Shown: one piece after another, positions 1 through 7,519 of the stretch
How positions within the stretch are numbered: the first letter of the stretch is position 1
Layout of the letters: every line of letters begins with the position of its first letter
Assembly: GCF_900659615.1 (NCBI RefSeq)
Contig: NZ_CAACUY010000008.1
Span: 1-64,000 of the forward strand
Origin: Actinomadura fibrosa
GTDB taxonomy: Bacteria > Actinomycetota > Actinomycetes > Streptosporangiales > Streptosporangiaceae
DNA length: 64,000 bases
Direction: 5' to 3'
Translations under genes and position numbers: made by a program
The notes under the pieces: generated by a model
Databases searched by the model: none
What the model was told of the DNA's origin: nothing
Seen by the model: only the letters and a program-made list of their open reading frames with translations

Positions 1-246
1 ACCGCGCTCGGCGGCCCGGCCCGGGCGATCTGCGACGCGACCGCCCGGCTGCTCGCCCGCGCCCAGGACGCGGGGACCGTCCGCGCCGACGTCGACGCCC
101 GCGACCTGCTGCGGCTCGCCAACGCGATCGGCATCGCCGCCGAGCGCGCCCCCGAGCCCGCCGCGTACGCGGGGCGGATGCTCGCCCTGCTCTTCGACGG
201 CCTCCGGACCGGTGGACGGCCCCCCGACGGCGGTGGCGGACCGTGA
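1..246 (+). CDS. TetR-family regulator, C-terminal fragment
   Basis: The reading frame is open from the first base and stops with TGA at 244-246, so only the last 81 residues are in the window. They form alanine/arginine-rich amphipathic helices of the kind that make the ligand-binding and dimerisation half of TetR regulators (segment DARDLLRLANAIGIAAER and then MLALLFDGLR near the end). The DNA-binding half lies outside. It is followed 46 bp later by an acyl-CoA operon whose leader carries a palindrome, so it may regulate that operon. The family call rests on the C-terminal style only. Confidence 0.6.
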   Translation, partial: TALGGPARAICDATARLLARAQDAGTVRADVDARDLLRLANAIGIAAERAPEPAAYAGRMLALLFDGLRTGGRPPDGGGGP

Positions 247-264
247 TCCGGACCCTTGTCCACT

Positions 265-284
265 AACCAAGCGTGCGCTAGGTT
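265..284. promoter_or_regulatory. Imperfect palindrome, candidate TetR operator
   Basis: AACCAAGCG and CGCTAGGTT form a 20-bp imperfect inverted repeat (8 of 10 pairs match) directly upstream of the start at 293. Sites of the form AACCAAGCGCTTGGTT are common ahead of actinobacterial acyl-CoA metabolism operons controlled by TetR proteins. The assignment to the regulator ending at 246 is inference. Confidence 0.45.
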
Positions 285-292
285 GGCTGGCG

Positions 293-694
293 ATGGACCA
301 GCCGCGCCCCGCCCCGACGCCGAGCCCGCTGACGGCCCCCTACTGGGACGCCTGCCGGCGCGGTGAGCTGGCGCTCCAGCGCTGCTCGGGCTGCGGGCGG
401 TTCGTCCACTTCCCCGAGCCGAGCTGCCCCTACTGCGGCGGCGCCGAGCTCCGCTACGAGACGGTCGGCGGACGCGGCGCCGTGCACACCTTCAGCGTCG
501 TCCACCGCACGTTCCTGCCCGGATTCGCCACCCCGTACGCCGTCGCCTGGATCGACCTGCCCGAGGGCGCCCGGGTGTTCGGCGACGTCACCGGCTGCCC
601 GCCCGAGGACGTCCGGGTGGGCATGCCCGTCGAGGTCCACTTCGCCGACCTCGAAGGTTTCGGTCCTATGCCCCACTGGAGGCCCGCAGCATGA
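293..694 (+). CDS. Zn-ribbon/OB-fold protein (DUF35 family)
   Basis: The 133-residue protein has a rubredoxin-like zinc ribbon near residues 29-49 (CSGC then CPYC) followed by an OB-fold ending in a VHFADLEGFGPMPHWRP tail. This is the layout of the DUF35 family, whose members bind acyl-CoA or partner thiolase-like and hydratase proteins in steroid, fatty-acid and polyketide metabolism. An upstream in-frame start at 212 would overlap the preceding gene and the palindrome at 265-284, so ATG 293 is preferred. Its stop overlaps the next gene by four bases (ATGA), so the two are probably translationally coupled. No partner thiolase is encoded nearby. Confidence 0.8.
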   Translation: MDQPRPAPTPSPLTAPYWDACRRGELALQRCSGCGRFVHFPEPSCPYCGGAELRYETVGGRGAVHTFSVVHRTFLPGFATPYAVAWIDLPEGARVFGDVTGCPPEDVRVGMPVEVHFADLEGFGPMPHWRPAA

Positions 695-1035
695 CCCGCA
701 TAGGCAACGTCCTCTACAGCGCCAAGGACGTGGACGAGGCGGTCCGCTTCTACCGCGACGCCCTCGGCCTCCAGGTGAAGTTCCAGGACGACGACAGGTT
801 CGCGGCCCTGGACGGCGGCGGGACGACGTTCGCGATCGCCGGGCCGGAGGAGGACGTCACCGGCGGCGTGCCCGCGGCGTCGTTCAAGGTCGAGGACGTC
901 CGCGCGACGACCGAGTCGCTCACCGCGGCGGGGGCGACGCTCGTCCGCGGCCCGGAGGAGGGGCCGCACGAGATCCGCGCCGTGCTGCGCGACCCGTCCG
1001 GCAACCCGTTCGTGCTCTACGCGAGCCTCCCGTGA
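691..1035 (+). CDS. VOC-family (glyoxalase/dioxygenase fold) protein
   Basis: At 114 residues this is a single vicinal-oxygen-chelate protein with two beta-alpha-beta-beta-beta modules. The opening around residues 7-27 (VLYSAKDVDEAVRFYRDALG) and the closing DPSGNPFVLYA are the family signatures. The metal ligands are not fully conserved, so it could be an isomerase, a lyase or a binding protein. It starts inside the stop codon of the Zn-ribbon gene and lies 83 bp upstream of the acyl-CoA synthetase, which suggests a role in the same catabolic operon. The substrate cannot be told from sequence. Confidence 0.8.
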   Translation: MTRIGNVLYSAKDVDEAVRFYRDALGLQVKFQDDDRFAALDGGGTTFAIAGPEEDVTGGVPAASFKVEDVRATTESLTAAGATLVRGPEEGPHEIRAVLRDPSGNPFVLYASLP

Positions 1036-1118
1036 GGCCGCGCTGACGCTCCCGTTCACAACGCGTTCCGTCCCCCGCCGCCCGTCCCCACCCCAGCCGG
1101 AGTCGAAGGAGCCGAGCC

Positions 1119-2690
1119 GTGGCGCGAGAGAACTCCCCCTTCAGCAACTACGCCTACGCGATCCTCACCGCGAACGCGCTGCGCACGCCGGACAAGACGG
1201 CGCTGACCTACTGCGGCGACCAGAGCTTCACCTACGACCAGCTCAACCGCAAGGTCAACCGCGTCGCGCACGCGCTGCTCGCCGCCGGGGTCGCGCCCGG
1301 CACCCGCGTCGCGTCGCTGATGAACGAGACCCTGCACGTCGCCGAGGTCTACCTCGCGCAGATGAAGATCGGCTCGACCGTCGCCGCGCTCAACCCCTAC
1401 TGGCCCGCCGACACGCTGCGGCAGGTCGTCGAGCGGTCCGAGTGCACCGCGTTCGTGTACGACGCGACCGTGGACGGGCTGGTCGACGCGATCCGCGCGG
1501 ACCTGCCGAACGTGAAACTGTGGCTGCGCGTCGGCGGCCCCGCCGACGGGACCGTGGACCTCGACGCGCTCGCCGACGGCGCGAGCGAGGCCGAGCCGCC
1601 GCTCGGCGGGTTCGGCAACGACCTGCTGGCGCTGTTCTACACGTCCGGCACGACGGGGCTGCCGAAGGCCGTCATGCACACCCACTTCAGCTCGCTCGCG
1701 TCCGCGCAGATCTGGCTGGACGTGGACCGCGACCAGGACTCCGTCATGGGCACCGGCGCGATCATCTGGGGCATCGGCTTCCCCGCCCTCGTCGGCCCCG
1801 CGTTCTACGCGGGCATGACGCTCGTCCTGGAGCAGGACTGGGGCCCGGCCAACTTCCTCAAGGTCGTCCCGCGCGAGAAGGTCACGCACGTCAGCCTGAT
1901 CCCGAGCTTCTTCTCCGCGCTGCTCGGCTCCGACGACCACGAGGACGCCGACCTGTCGTCGCTCAGGGCGATCGTGCTGGGCGGCGAGCCGCTGCTGCCG
2001 GGGCTGCGCGAGCGCATCATGAAGCGGATGCCGGACGCCGCGATCTACAGCTACTACGGGCAGACCGAGGCGCCCTACACCTGCTTCGGGCGCCAGGACG
2101 ACGGCAGCCAGGACATCTCCTCCTCCGGACGGGCCCGCATGTCGTGCGCGGTGCGGATCACCGACCCGAAGGGGAACCGCGTCGTCGGCGAGGTCGGCGA
2201 GATCAACCTCAGCGGCCCCAACGTCATGGCCGGCTACGACGGCCTGCCCGACAAGACCGCCGAGGTGCTCCACGACGGCTGGTACGTCGGCGGCGACCTC
2301 GGCCGCATGGACGAGGACGGCTTCGTCTACGTGCTCGGCCGCCGCGAGGACTCCATCCTCAAGGGCGGCCAGTGGTCGCAGCCCGCGCAGATCGAGGAGG
2401 CCGCGATCGAGGTCGACGGCGTCGCCGAGGCCGGCGTGGTCGGCGTCCCCGCGCACCCCGAGGGGCAGGACGCCGTCGAGCAGAGGATCCTCCTCGCGGT
2501 CGTGCCGCGCTCCGGCGCGTCCCTGTCCGGCGAGGAGGTCCGGTCCGCGCTCGCGTCCCGGCTGCCCGCCCACCAGGCGCCCGACGCGGTCGTCGTCGCC
2601 GACGAGCTCCCGCATACGCAGGACGCGTCCGGCGGCCCCGGCAAGCTGCTCCGCCGCGGCATCCGCGACCGGTACGCGGACCGCGTGTGA
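1119..2690 (+). CDS. Class I adenylate-forming acyl-CoA synthetase
   Basis: The 523-residue enzyme would activate a carboxylic acid as acyl-AMP and transfer it to CoA. The P-loop-like motif YTSGTTGLPKAV lies near residue 173, the hinge/A8 region is GWYVGGDLGRMDEDGFVYVLGRRED, and the C-terminal catalytic lysine is in GGPGKLLRR near residue 508. The GTG start at 1119 has the ribosome site GAAGGAG at 1105-1111. Length and motifs fit fatty-acid or aromatic-acid:CoA ligases; the chain specificity is unknown. It is followed 76 bp downstream by a second CoA ligase of different chemistry, so the operon may handle two acids or two steps. Confidence 0.88.
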   Translation: MARENSPFSNYAYAILTANALRTPDKTALTYCGDQSFTYDQLNRKVNRVAHALLAAGVAPGTRVASLMNETLHVAEVYLAQMKIGSTVAALNPYWPADTLRQVVERSECTAFVYDATVDGLVDAIRADLPNVKLWLRVGGPADGTVDLDALADGASEAEPPLGGFGNDLLALFYTSGTTGLPKAVMHTHFSSLASAQIWLDVDRDQDSVMGTGAIIWGIGFPALVGPAFYAGMTLVLEQDWGPANFLKVVPREKVTHVSLIPSFFSALLGSDDHEDADLSSLRAIVLGGEPLLPGLRERIMKRMPDAAIYSYYGQTEAPYTCFGRQDDGSQDISSSGRARMSCAVRITDPKGNRVVGEVGEINLSGPNVMAGYDGLPDKTAEVLHDGWYVGGDLGRMDEDGFVYVLGRREDSILKGGQWSQPAQIEEAAIEVDGVAEAGVVGVPAHPEGQDAVEQRILLAVVPRSGASLSGEEVRSALASRLPAHQAPDAVVVADELPHTQDASGGPGKLLRRGIRDRYADRV

Positions 2691-2766
2691 GAAGCCGCCC
2701 GCCGGTCGCAGCGACCCCTCGGCCGGCGGGTCGGCACGCCTTCGGACCCGACGCGCGAGGATGCGA

Positions 2767-4869
2767 ATGACCACACTGCCCGAACACGCCGTCAAGGCGT
2801 GGATCTCCGGCTTCGGGATCGCCGTGCCGCGCGGCGCGGCCGTCCCCGGCCCGGACGCGGTCGAGGCCGCCGCCGCGGACCTGACGCCGCCGCTCGCGGT
2901 GAAGGCGTACGGCCCCGCGCTCGTCCACAAGAGCGACGCGGGCGCCGTCCGCCTCGGCCTGACCTCCGCGCTCGCCGCCGCCGACGCCGCCGCGGAGATG
3001 CGGGCCGCGCTCGCCTCCGCCGGGATCGTCCCCGACGGCTTCCTCGTCGAGGAGCAGGCCGCCGCGGGCGTCGAGGTGATCGTCGGCGCCGTCCGCGACC
3101 CCGCGTTCGGGCCCGTCCTGCTCGCCGGGCTCGGCGGCGTCTGGACGGAGGTGCTCCGCGACACCTCGCTCCGCCTGTGCCCCATCACCGAGGACGACGC
3201 CCGCGCGATGCTGGACGAGCTGCGCGCCGCCGCCCTCCTCGACGGCTTCCGCGGCACCCCGCCGATCGACAAGGACGCCCTGGTCAAGGTCCTCCTCGCG
3301 GTCGGCGGCCCGGGCGGGATCGTCGACACACTCGGCGACCGCCTCACCGAGTTCGAGCTGAACCCGGTCATCTGCGGCCCGTCCGGCGCGGTCGCGGTCG
3401 ACGCCCGCCTCATCGGCCCGGACGAGGCCGCGCTGTCGGACCCCGCGCCGCCTCCCGCGCCGACGCCCGCCCCTTCCGACTTCGACCGCCTGTTCGCCCC
3501 GCGCGGGATCGCCGTCGTGGGGGCGTCCACGAAGAAGCCGAACTTCGGAAACATGTTCCTCCGCTTCTACAGGGCGGCCGGCTTCACCGGACGGCTCGTC
3601 ACCGTCCACCCCACCGCGCCTGAGATCGACGGCGTCCCTTGCGTCCCGTCCCTGGCCGACGCGGGCCCGGACATCGACTACGCGCTGGTCGCCGTCCCCG
3701 CCGACCGGTGCGCCGACGTCGTCCGCAGCGCGGCGGGCATTCCGTTCGTCCAGGTGATGAGCGGCGGGTTCGCCGAGATGGGCCACCCCGAACTCGAACG
3801 GGACCTCACCGCCGCCGCCCGCGCGGCCGGCGTCCGGCTCCTCGGCCCCAACTGCATGGGCGTCTACGCGCCCGCCGGCGGCCAGACCTTCCTCGGCGGC
3901 ACCCCCGGACGCCCCGGCCGCATCGCCGTCATCTCGCAGAGCGGCGGCCTCGCCGGCGAGGTCATCCGGGTCGGCGAGCACCGCGGCCTCGCGTTCTCCA
4001 AGGTCGCGACCGTCGGAAACAGCGCCGACGTCACCCCCGCCGAACTGCTGCGCTACCTGGCGTCCGACCCCGGCACCACCACGATCGGCCTCTACCTGGA
4101 GGACCCCCGCGACGGCCGCGGCCTGTTCGAGGCCCTCCGCGACCTGCGCAAACCCGTCGTCGCCCTCGTCGGCGGCCGCAGCCGCCAGGGCCGCCGCGCC
4201 GCCGCGTCCCACACCGGCGGCATGATCGGCGACGACCGCGTCTGGACCGCCCTCGCCCGCCAGACCGGCGTCACCCTCGTCACCAGCCAGGACGACCTGA
4301 TCGGCGCGCTCGACCTCCTCGACCTCCAGCACGGCCGCGAGGCCCCCGGAACGCCCGACGTCCTCGTCATCGGCCCGAGCGGCGGCGCGTCCGTCCTCGC
4401 CGCCGACGTCTTCGACCGCGCCGGCCTCGACCTCGCCGGACTCCCCGACCCGGCCCGCGACTCCCTGCGCGCCCTCGGCCTCGGCGCGGGCAGCTCCCTC
4501 GCCAACCCCCTGGAGATCCCCGTCGGCCCCGGCGGCGACCCCGGCCTCGTCCGCCGCGCCGTCGCCGCGATCACCGCCGAGCGCCCGTTCGCCGACGTGG
4601 TCGCGCACCTGAACGCGCAGAGCTTCTTCACCTACGGCGACAGCGCCGACGCGCTGCTGGACTACGCACGCGCCATCGGGGACCTTCAGAACGACCTCCC
4701 GGGCACCCGGGTCACTTTCGTCATCCGGAACGGCGAGTACGCGCCGCCCGGCGTGACCGACGACGCCCGGGAGATCGCCAGAAGGGCCGGCGTGCCGGTG
4801 TACCGGACCATGGAGGCCGCCGCAGCCGCGGTGGCCGCGGGCAAGAGGAGCGTTGATGGGGCAGCTTGA
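2767..4869 (+). CDS. ADP-forming acyl-CoA synthetase (acetate-CoA ligase family)
   Basis: This 700-residue protein fuses the two subunits of an NDP-forming acyl-CoA ligase. An ATP-grasp (beta-type) part occupies about residues 1-215 (LAVKAYGPALVHKSDAGAV). A CoA-binding Rossmann domain starts near 236 (FAPRGIAVVGASTKKPNFGN), and the ligase domains carry the phospho-histidine in ASHTGG, His482. The order beta then alpha is the reverse of the usual alpha-beta fusion but occurs in actinobacterial members. ATG 2767 is chosen over ATG 2761 because a GCGAGGA ribosome site then has normal spacing. It would make acyl-CoA with ATP hydrolysed to ADP plus phosphate. Its end overlaps the SDR gene by 14 bp. 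Confidence 0.87.
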   Translation: MTTLPEHAVKAWISGFGIAVPRGAAVPGPDAVEAAAADLTPPLAVKAYGPALVHKSDAGAVRLGLTSALAAADAAAEMRAALASAGIVPDGFLVEEQAAAGVEVIVGAVRDPAFGPVLLAGLGGVWTEVLRDTSLRLCPITEDDARAMLDELRAAALLDGFRGTPPIDKDALVKVLLAVGGPGGIVDTLGDRLTEFELNPVICGPSGAVAVDARLIGPDEAALSDPAPPPAPTPAPSDFDRLFAPRGIAVVGASTKKPNFGNMFLRFYRAAGFTGRLVTVHPTAPEIDGVPCVPSLADAGPDIDYALVAVPADRCADVVRSAAGIPFVQVMSGGFAEMGHPELERDLTAAARAAGVRLLGPNCMGVYAPAGGQTFLGGTPGRPGRIAVISQSGGLAGEVIRVGEHRGLAFSKVATVGNSADVTPAELLRYLASDPGTTTIGLYLEDPRDGRGLFEALRDLRKPVVALVGGRSRQGRRAAASHTGGMIGDDRVWTALARQTGVTLVTSQDDLIGALDLLDLQHGREAPGTPDVLVIGPSGGASVLAADVFDRAGLDLAGLPDPARDSLRALGLGAGSSLANPLEIPVGPGGDPGLVRRAVAAITAERPFADVVAHLNAQSFFTYGDSADALLDYARAIGDLQNDLPGTRVTFVIRNGEYAPPGVTDDAREIARRAGVPVYRTMEAAAAAVAAGKRSVDGAA

Positions 4870-5617
4870 CGGCAAGGTGGCGCTGATCACCGGCGGCGCG
4901 CGCGGCATGGGCAAGTCCCACGTCAGGCGGTTCGTCGCCGAGGGCGCCAAGGTCGTGTTCGGCGACGTCCTGGAGGAGCAGGGCGCGAAGCTCGCCGCCG
5001 AACTCGGCCCAGATGTGCGCTTCGTCCGCATGGACGTCACCGACCCGGCCGACTGGCAGCGCGCCGTCGAGACGGCCACCACGACGTTCGGCGCGCTCCA
5101 CGTCCTCGTCAACAACGCCGGGATCATCCGCCACAAGACCATCGACGAGATGTCCGTCGACGAGTTCCGGCAGATCCTCGACGTCAACCTCGTCGGCCAG
5201 TGGCTCGGCATCAAGTCGGTGACGCCCGCCCTCCGCGAGGCCGGCGGCGGCTCGATCGTCAACGTCTCGTCCACGGAGGGCTTCGTCGGCGCGTCCGGCC
5301 TCGCCGCCTACAGCGCCAGCAAGTTCGCCGTCCGCGGCCTCACCAAGTCCGCCGCCCGCGAGCTCGGCCCGCACGGCATCCGCGTCAACTCGATCCACCC
5401 CGGCGGCGTCCTCACCTCGATGTCCCTCCAGGAGGACGTCGTCGCCAACACCGCCGACAGCGCCGAGGCGTTCATGAGGGCGCTCCCCCTCGGCCGGATG
5501 GGCAACACCACCGAGGTCTCCGGCCTCGTCGCCTACCTCGCGTCGGACGACTCGTCCTACTGCACCGGCAGCGAGGTCCTCGTCGACGGCGGCATGCTCA
5601 CCGGCGCCGGCTACTGA
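4856..5617 (+). CDS. SDR-family NAD(P)-dependent dehydrogenase
   Basis: The 253-residue protein is a classical short-chain dehydrogenase. It has the nucleotide motif TGGARGMG (12-19), NNAG (86-89), Asn111, the catalytic Ser near 138, and YSASK with Tyr152 and Lys156. Asp37 at the end of beta-2 (VVFGDV) favours NAD over NADP. ATG 4856 has AAGAGGAG five bases upstream; the TTG at 4853 is less likely. It overlaps the end of the ADP-forming ligase and closes the operon. Relatives act on hydroxysteroids or 3-hydroxyacyl compounds; the substrate here is inferred only from the CoA-ligase neighbours. Confidence 0.88.
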   Translation: MGQLDGKVALITGGARGMGKSHVRRFVAEGAKVVFGDVLEEQGAKLAAELGPDVRFVRMDVTDPADWQRAVETATTTFGALHVLVNNAGIIRHKTIDEMSVDEFRQILDVNLVGQWLGIKSVTPALREAGGGSIVNVSSTEGFVGASGLAAYSASKFAVRGLTKSAARELGPHGIRVNSIHPGGVLTSMSLQEDVVANTADSAEAFMRALPLGRMGNTTEVSGLVAYLASDDSSYCTGSEVLVDGGMLTGAGY

Positions 5618-5675
5618 CGTGACAGGCCGCCGGCGACGGATGGACCCCCGCGCCGGCGGCCCGCCACGGGCCTCT

Positions 5676-7049
5676 CTACGCGGACCTCTCGGCCCACCCC
5701 TCGACCTTCTCCAGCTGCGCGGCCAGCGAGATAAGCGTCGCCTCATCGGAGTCGCGCCCGAGCAACTGCGCCCCGATCGGCAGACCACTCTTCGTGAACC
5801 CGGCGGGCACGTTGATCCCCGGCCACCCGAGCACATTCCACGGCCACGCATACGGACACGCGCTCGCCGACGCCGACTGCGTCTTCTGATACCCCCACCC
5901 GTCGAACGCACCGACCTTCAATGGCGGCTTGGCCGTCGTAGGCGTGAGCACCACATCGGCATACCGGAAGATGCGCCCGACCTTCCGATGCAGATACGGC
6001 TCCATACGCTTCGCCAAAGGCAGCAGCCGCCGCCCCACCAACCGCCCGATCTGCGCCTCCACCTGCGTACGGGCCTCCGGCTGAGCGTTGGGCATCGCGT
6101 CCAGGACATCGGCGACACCCGCCGTCCCCCGCGGAATCAACCCGAGCCCCACAAGCCCATAGTCGGGATCCGCCGGAAACACCCGGTGCCCCAACTCCGT
6201 CAACCGTCGCGCCAACCGCTCGACCGCGGCCCGGATCTCAGGATCGAGCCTCCCGCTCACCCCGAACGCCGTCCGGAACGAAAGCGCGATCCGCAACCTC
6301 CCCGGATCCCTTCGCGCGGCCTCCTGGAAAGACCGGAGTGGCCTCTCAATCTGATACGCGTCATCGGGATGGCTCCCACTGATGACGTCCAGCAGCAGAG
6401 CCGCGTCCCGGACACACCTCGCCAGCGGACCCCACACCGTGATCCCGTTGAACGGATCCGTCCGCGGATACCCGGACACCCTCCCCCGCTGCGGCTTGAT
6501 CCCCACGAGCCCCGTCCAGGCGGCCGGAATCCGGATCGACCCGGCCCCGTCCGACCCCACGGCACCCGCGACCATCCCCGCCGCCACCGCCGCCGCGCTA
6601 CCCCCCGACGATCCGCCGGGCGTGTACTCCGGATTCCACGGATTCCGCGCGCACCCGAACCCGACCGACTCGCTGAACGGCCACAGCCCGACCTCGCACG
6701 TCGTGGTCTTCCCCACGATGATCGCCCCGGCGGCCCGCAGCTTCCGGACGACCTCCGCGTCCCGCACCGCGACCCGGTGGTCCCCCCGTACCGCGAACGG
6801 CGTCGTCTCCCCCGCCAGGTCCGTGTCGTCCTTGATCGCGACCGGCACTCCCAGCAGCGGCAGCCGCTCCCCCTCCGCCAGCCGCTTGTCGGCCCGCAGC
6901 GCCTCCGACCCGGCGGCCTCCGTCCGGACGACCCGGAACGCCCCCAGACTCTCCTGGCGCCCGATCGCCTCAAGCGAGGTCTCCACCAGATCACTCGACG
7001 AGACCTCGCCCCTGGCGAGCGCCTCCGCCTGCTCCGCGAGCCCTCGCAC
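5676..7049 (-). CDS. Amidase signature family enzyme
   Basis: The 457-residue protein hydrolyses a carboxamide through the Ser-cisSer-Lys triad of the amidase family. Lys73 is in GVPVAIKDD, the Gly/Ser-rich stretch GGSSGGSAAA holds the cis-Ser (about 148), and the nucleophile is Ser171 in SDGAGSIRIP. A longer frame opens at 7100, but that start lies beyond the 30-bp palindrome at 7059-7088. GTG 7049 has GGAGG (7055-7059, minus strand) at correct spacing, so I place the start there. It is divergent from a TetR gene that shares the palindrome. The substrate is unknown; there is no GatB/GatC neighbour, so this is not the tRNA amidotransferase subunit. Confidence 0.87.
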   Translation of the reverse strand: MRGLAEQAEALARGEVSSSDLVETSLEAIGRQESLGAFRVVRTEAAGSEALRADKRLAEGERLPLLGVPVAIKDDTDLAGETTPFAVRGDHRVAVRDAEVVRKLRAAGAIIVGKTTTCEVGLWPFSESVGFGCARNPWNPEYTPGGSSGGSAAAVAAGMVAGAVGSDGAGSIRIPAAWTGLVGIKPQRGRVSGYPRTDPFNGITVWGPLARCVRDAALLLDVISGSHPDDAYQIERPLRSFQEAARRDPGRLRIALSFRTAFGVSGRLDPEIRAAVERLARRLTELGHRVFPADPDYGLVGLGLIPRGTAGVADVLDAMPNAQPEARTQVEAQIGRLVGRRLLPLAKRMEPYLHRKVGRIFRYADVVLTPTTAKPPLKVGAFDGWGYQKTQSASASACPYAWPWNVLGWPGINVPAGFTKSGLPIGAQLLGRDSDEATLISLAAQLEKVEGWAERSA

Positions 7050-7058
7050 GCGCACCTC

Positions 7059-7088
7059 CGCTATCGTTCGTTCGAACGAACGATAGCG
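7059..7088. promoter_or_regulatory. Perfect 30-bp palindrome, TetR operator between amidase and tetR
   Basis: Bases 7059-7088 read identically on both strands, with the core TATCGTTCG/CGAACGATA centred at 7073/7074. It sits between two divergent starts (7049 minus and 7121 plus), the classical place for a TetR operator controlling both the target enzyme and the regulator itself. That the adjacent TetR protein binds here is inference. Confidence 0.75.
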
Positions 7089-7120
7089 AACCCGCTCCAC
7101 CTACGGAAGACTGAGCCCCG

Positions 7121-7498
7121 ATGAGCGCCCGCGACCAGATCCTGAAGGCCACCCTCCGCCTGATCGGCGAGAAGGGCATCGGCGCCGTGACCAACCGGGC
7201 CGTCGCCCGCACGGCCGGCGTCTCCCTCGGCTCCCTGACCTACCACTTCCCGAGCCAGGGCGACCTGCTCCGCGAGGCCCTCCGCACCTTCGTCGACGAC
7301 GAGATCGCCCGCATCACCGCCTACCTGACGGCCCTCGCCGACGCCGACGTCGAACCCGTCCAGGCCGCCGACCACGTCGAGAAGGCCGTCGTCGACCTCG
7401 CCTACGGCCCCGAGCAGATCGCTAACCTCGAACTCCACCTGCACGCCGCCCGCGACCCCGACATGCGCGACGTCTCCGTCCGCAGCGTCGAGGCCTAG
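7121..7498 (+). CDS. TetR-family regulator, truncated
   Basis: The 125 residues hold a complete TetR DNA-binding domain: helix 1 ILKATLRLIGEKG, then the HTH NRAVARTAGVSLGSLTYHFPSQGDLL, residues about 25-50. Only the first part of the ligand domain follows. Usual TetR length is 185-220. The frame ends at TAG 7496-7498, and the next codons continue in frame as HPIVQLTMA, which resembles a TetR helix, before running into the ftsK frame. The gene therefore looks cut by a stop codon plus a junction with ftsK. It may still bind the 30-bp palindrome, but loss of the C-terminal dimer helices would impair dimerisation or induction. It could be a pseudogene. Confidence 0.7.
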   Translation: MSARDQILKATLRLIGEKGIGAVTNRAVARTAGVSLGSLTYHFPSQGDLLREALRTFVDDEIARITAYLTALADADVEPVQAADHVEKAVVDLAYGPEQIANLELHLHAARDPDMRDVSVRSVEA

Positions 7499-7519
7499 CA
7501 CCCGATCGTCCAGCTCACG

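Noticed and set aside
1056-3554. 832-residue minus-strand open frame
   Set aside because: It is antisense to two clear CoA-ligase genes and has no recognisable domain.
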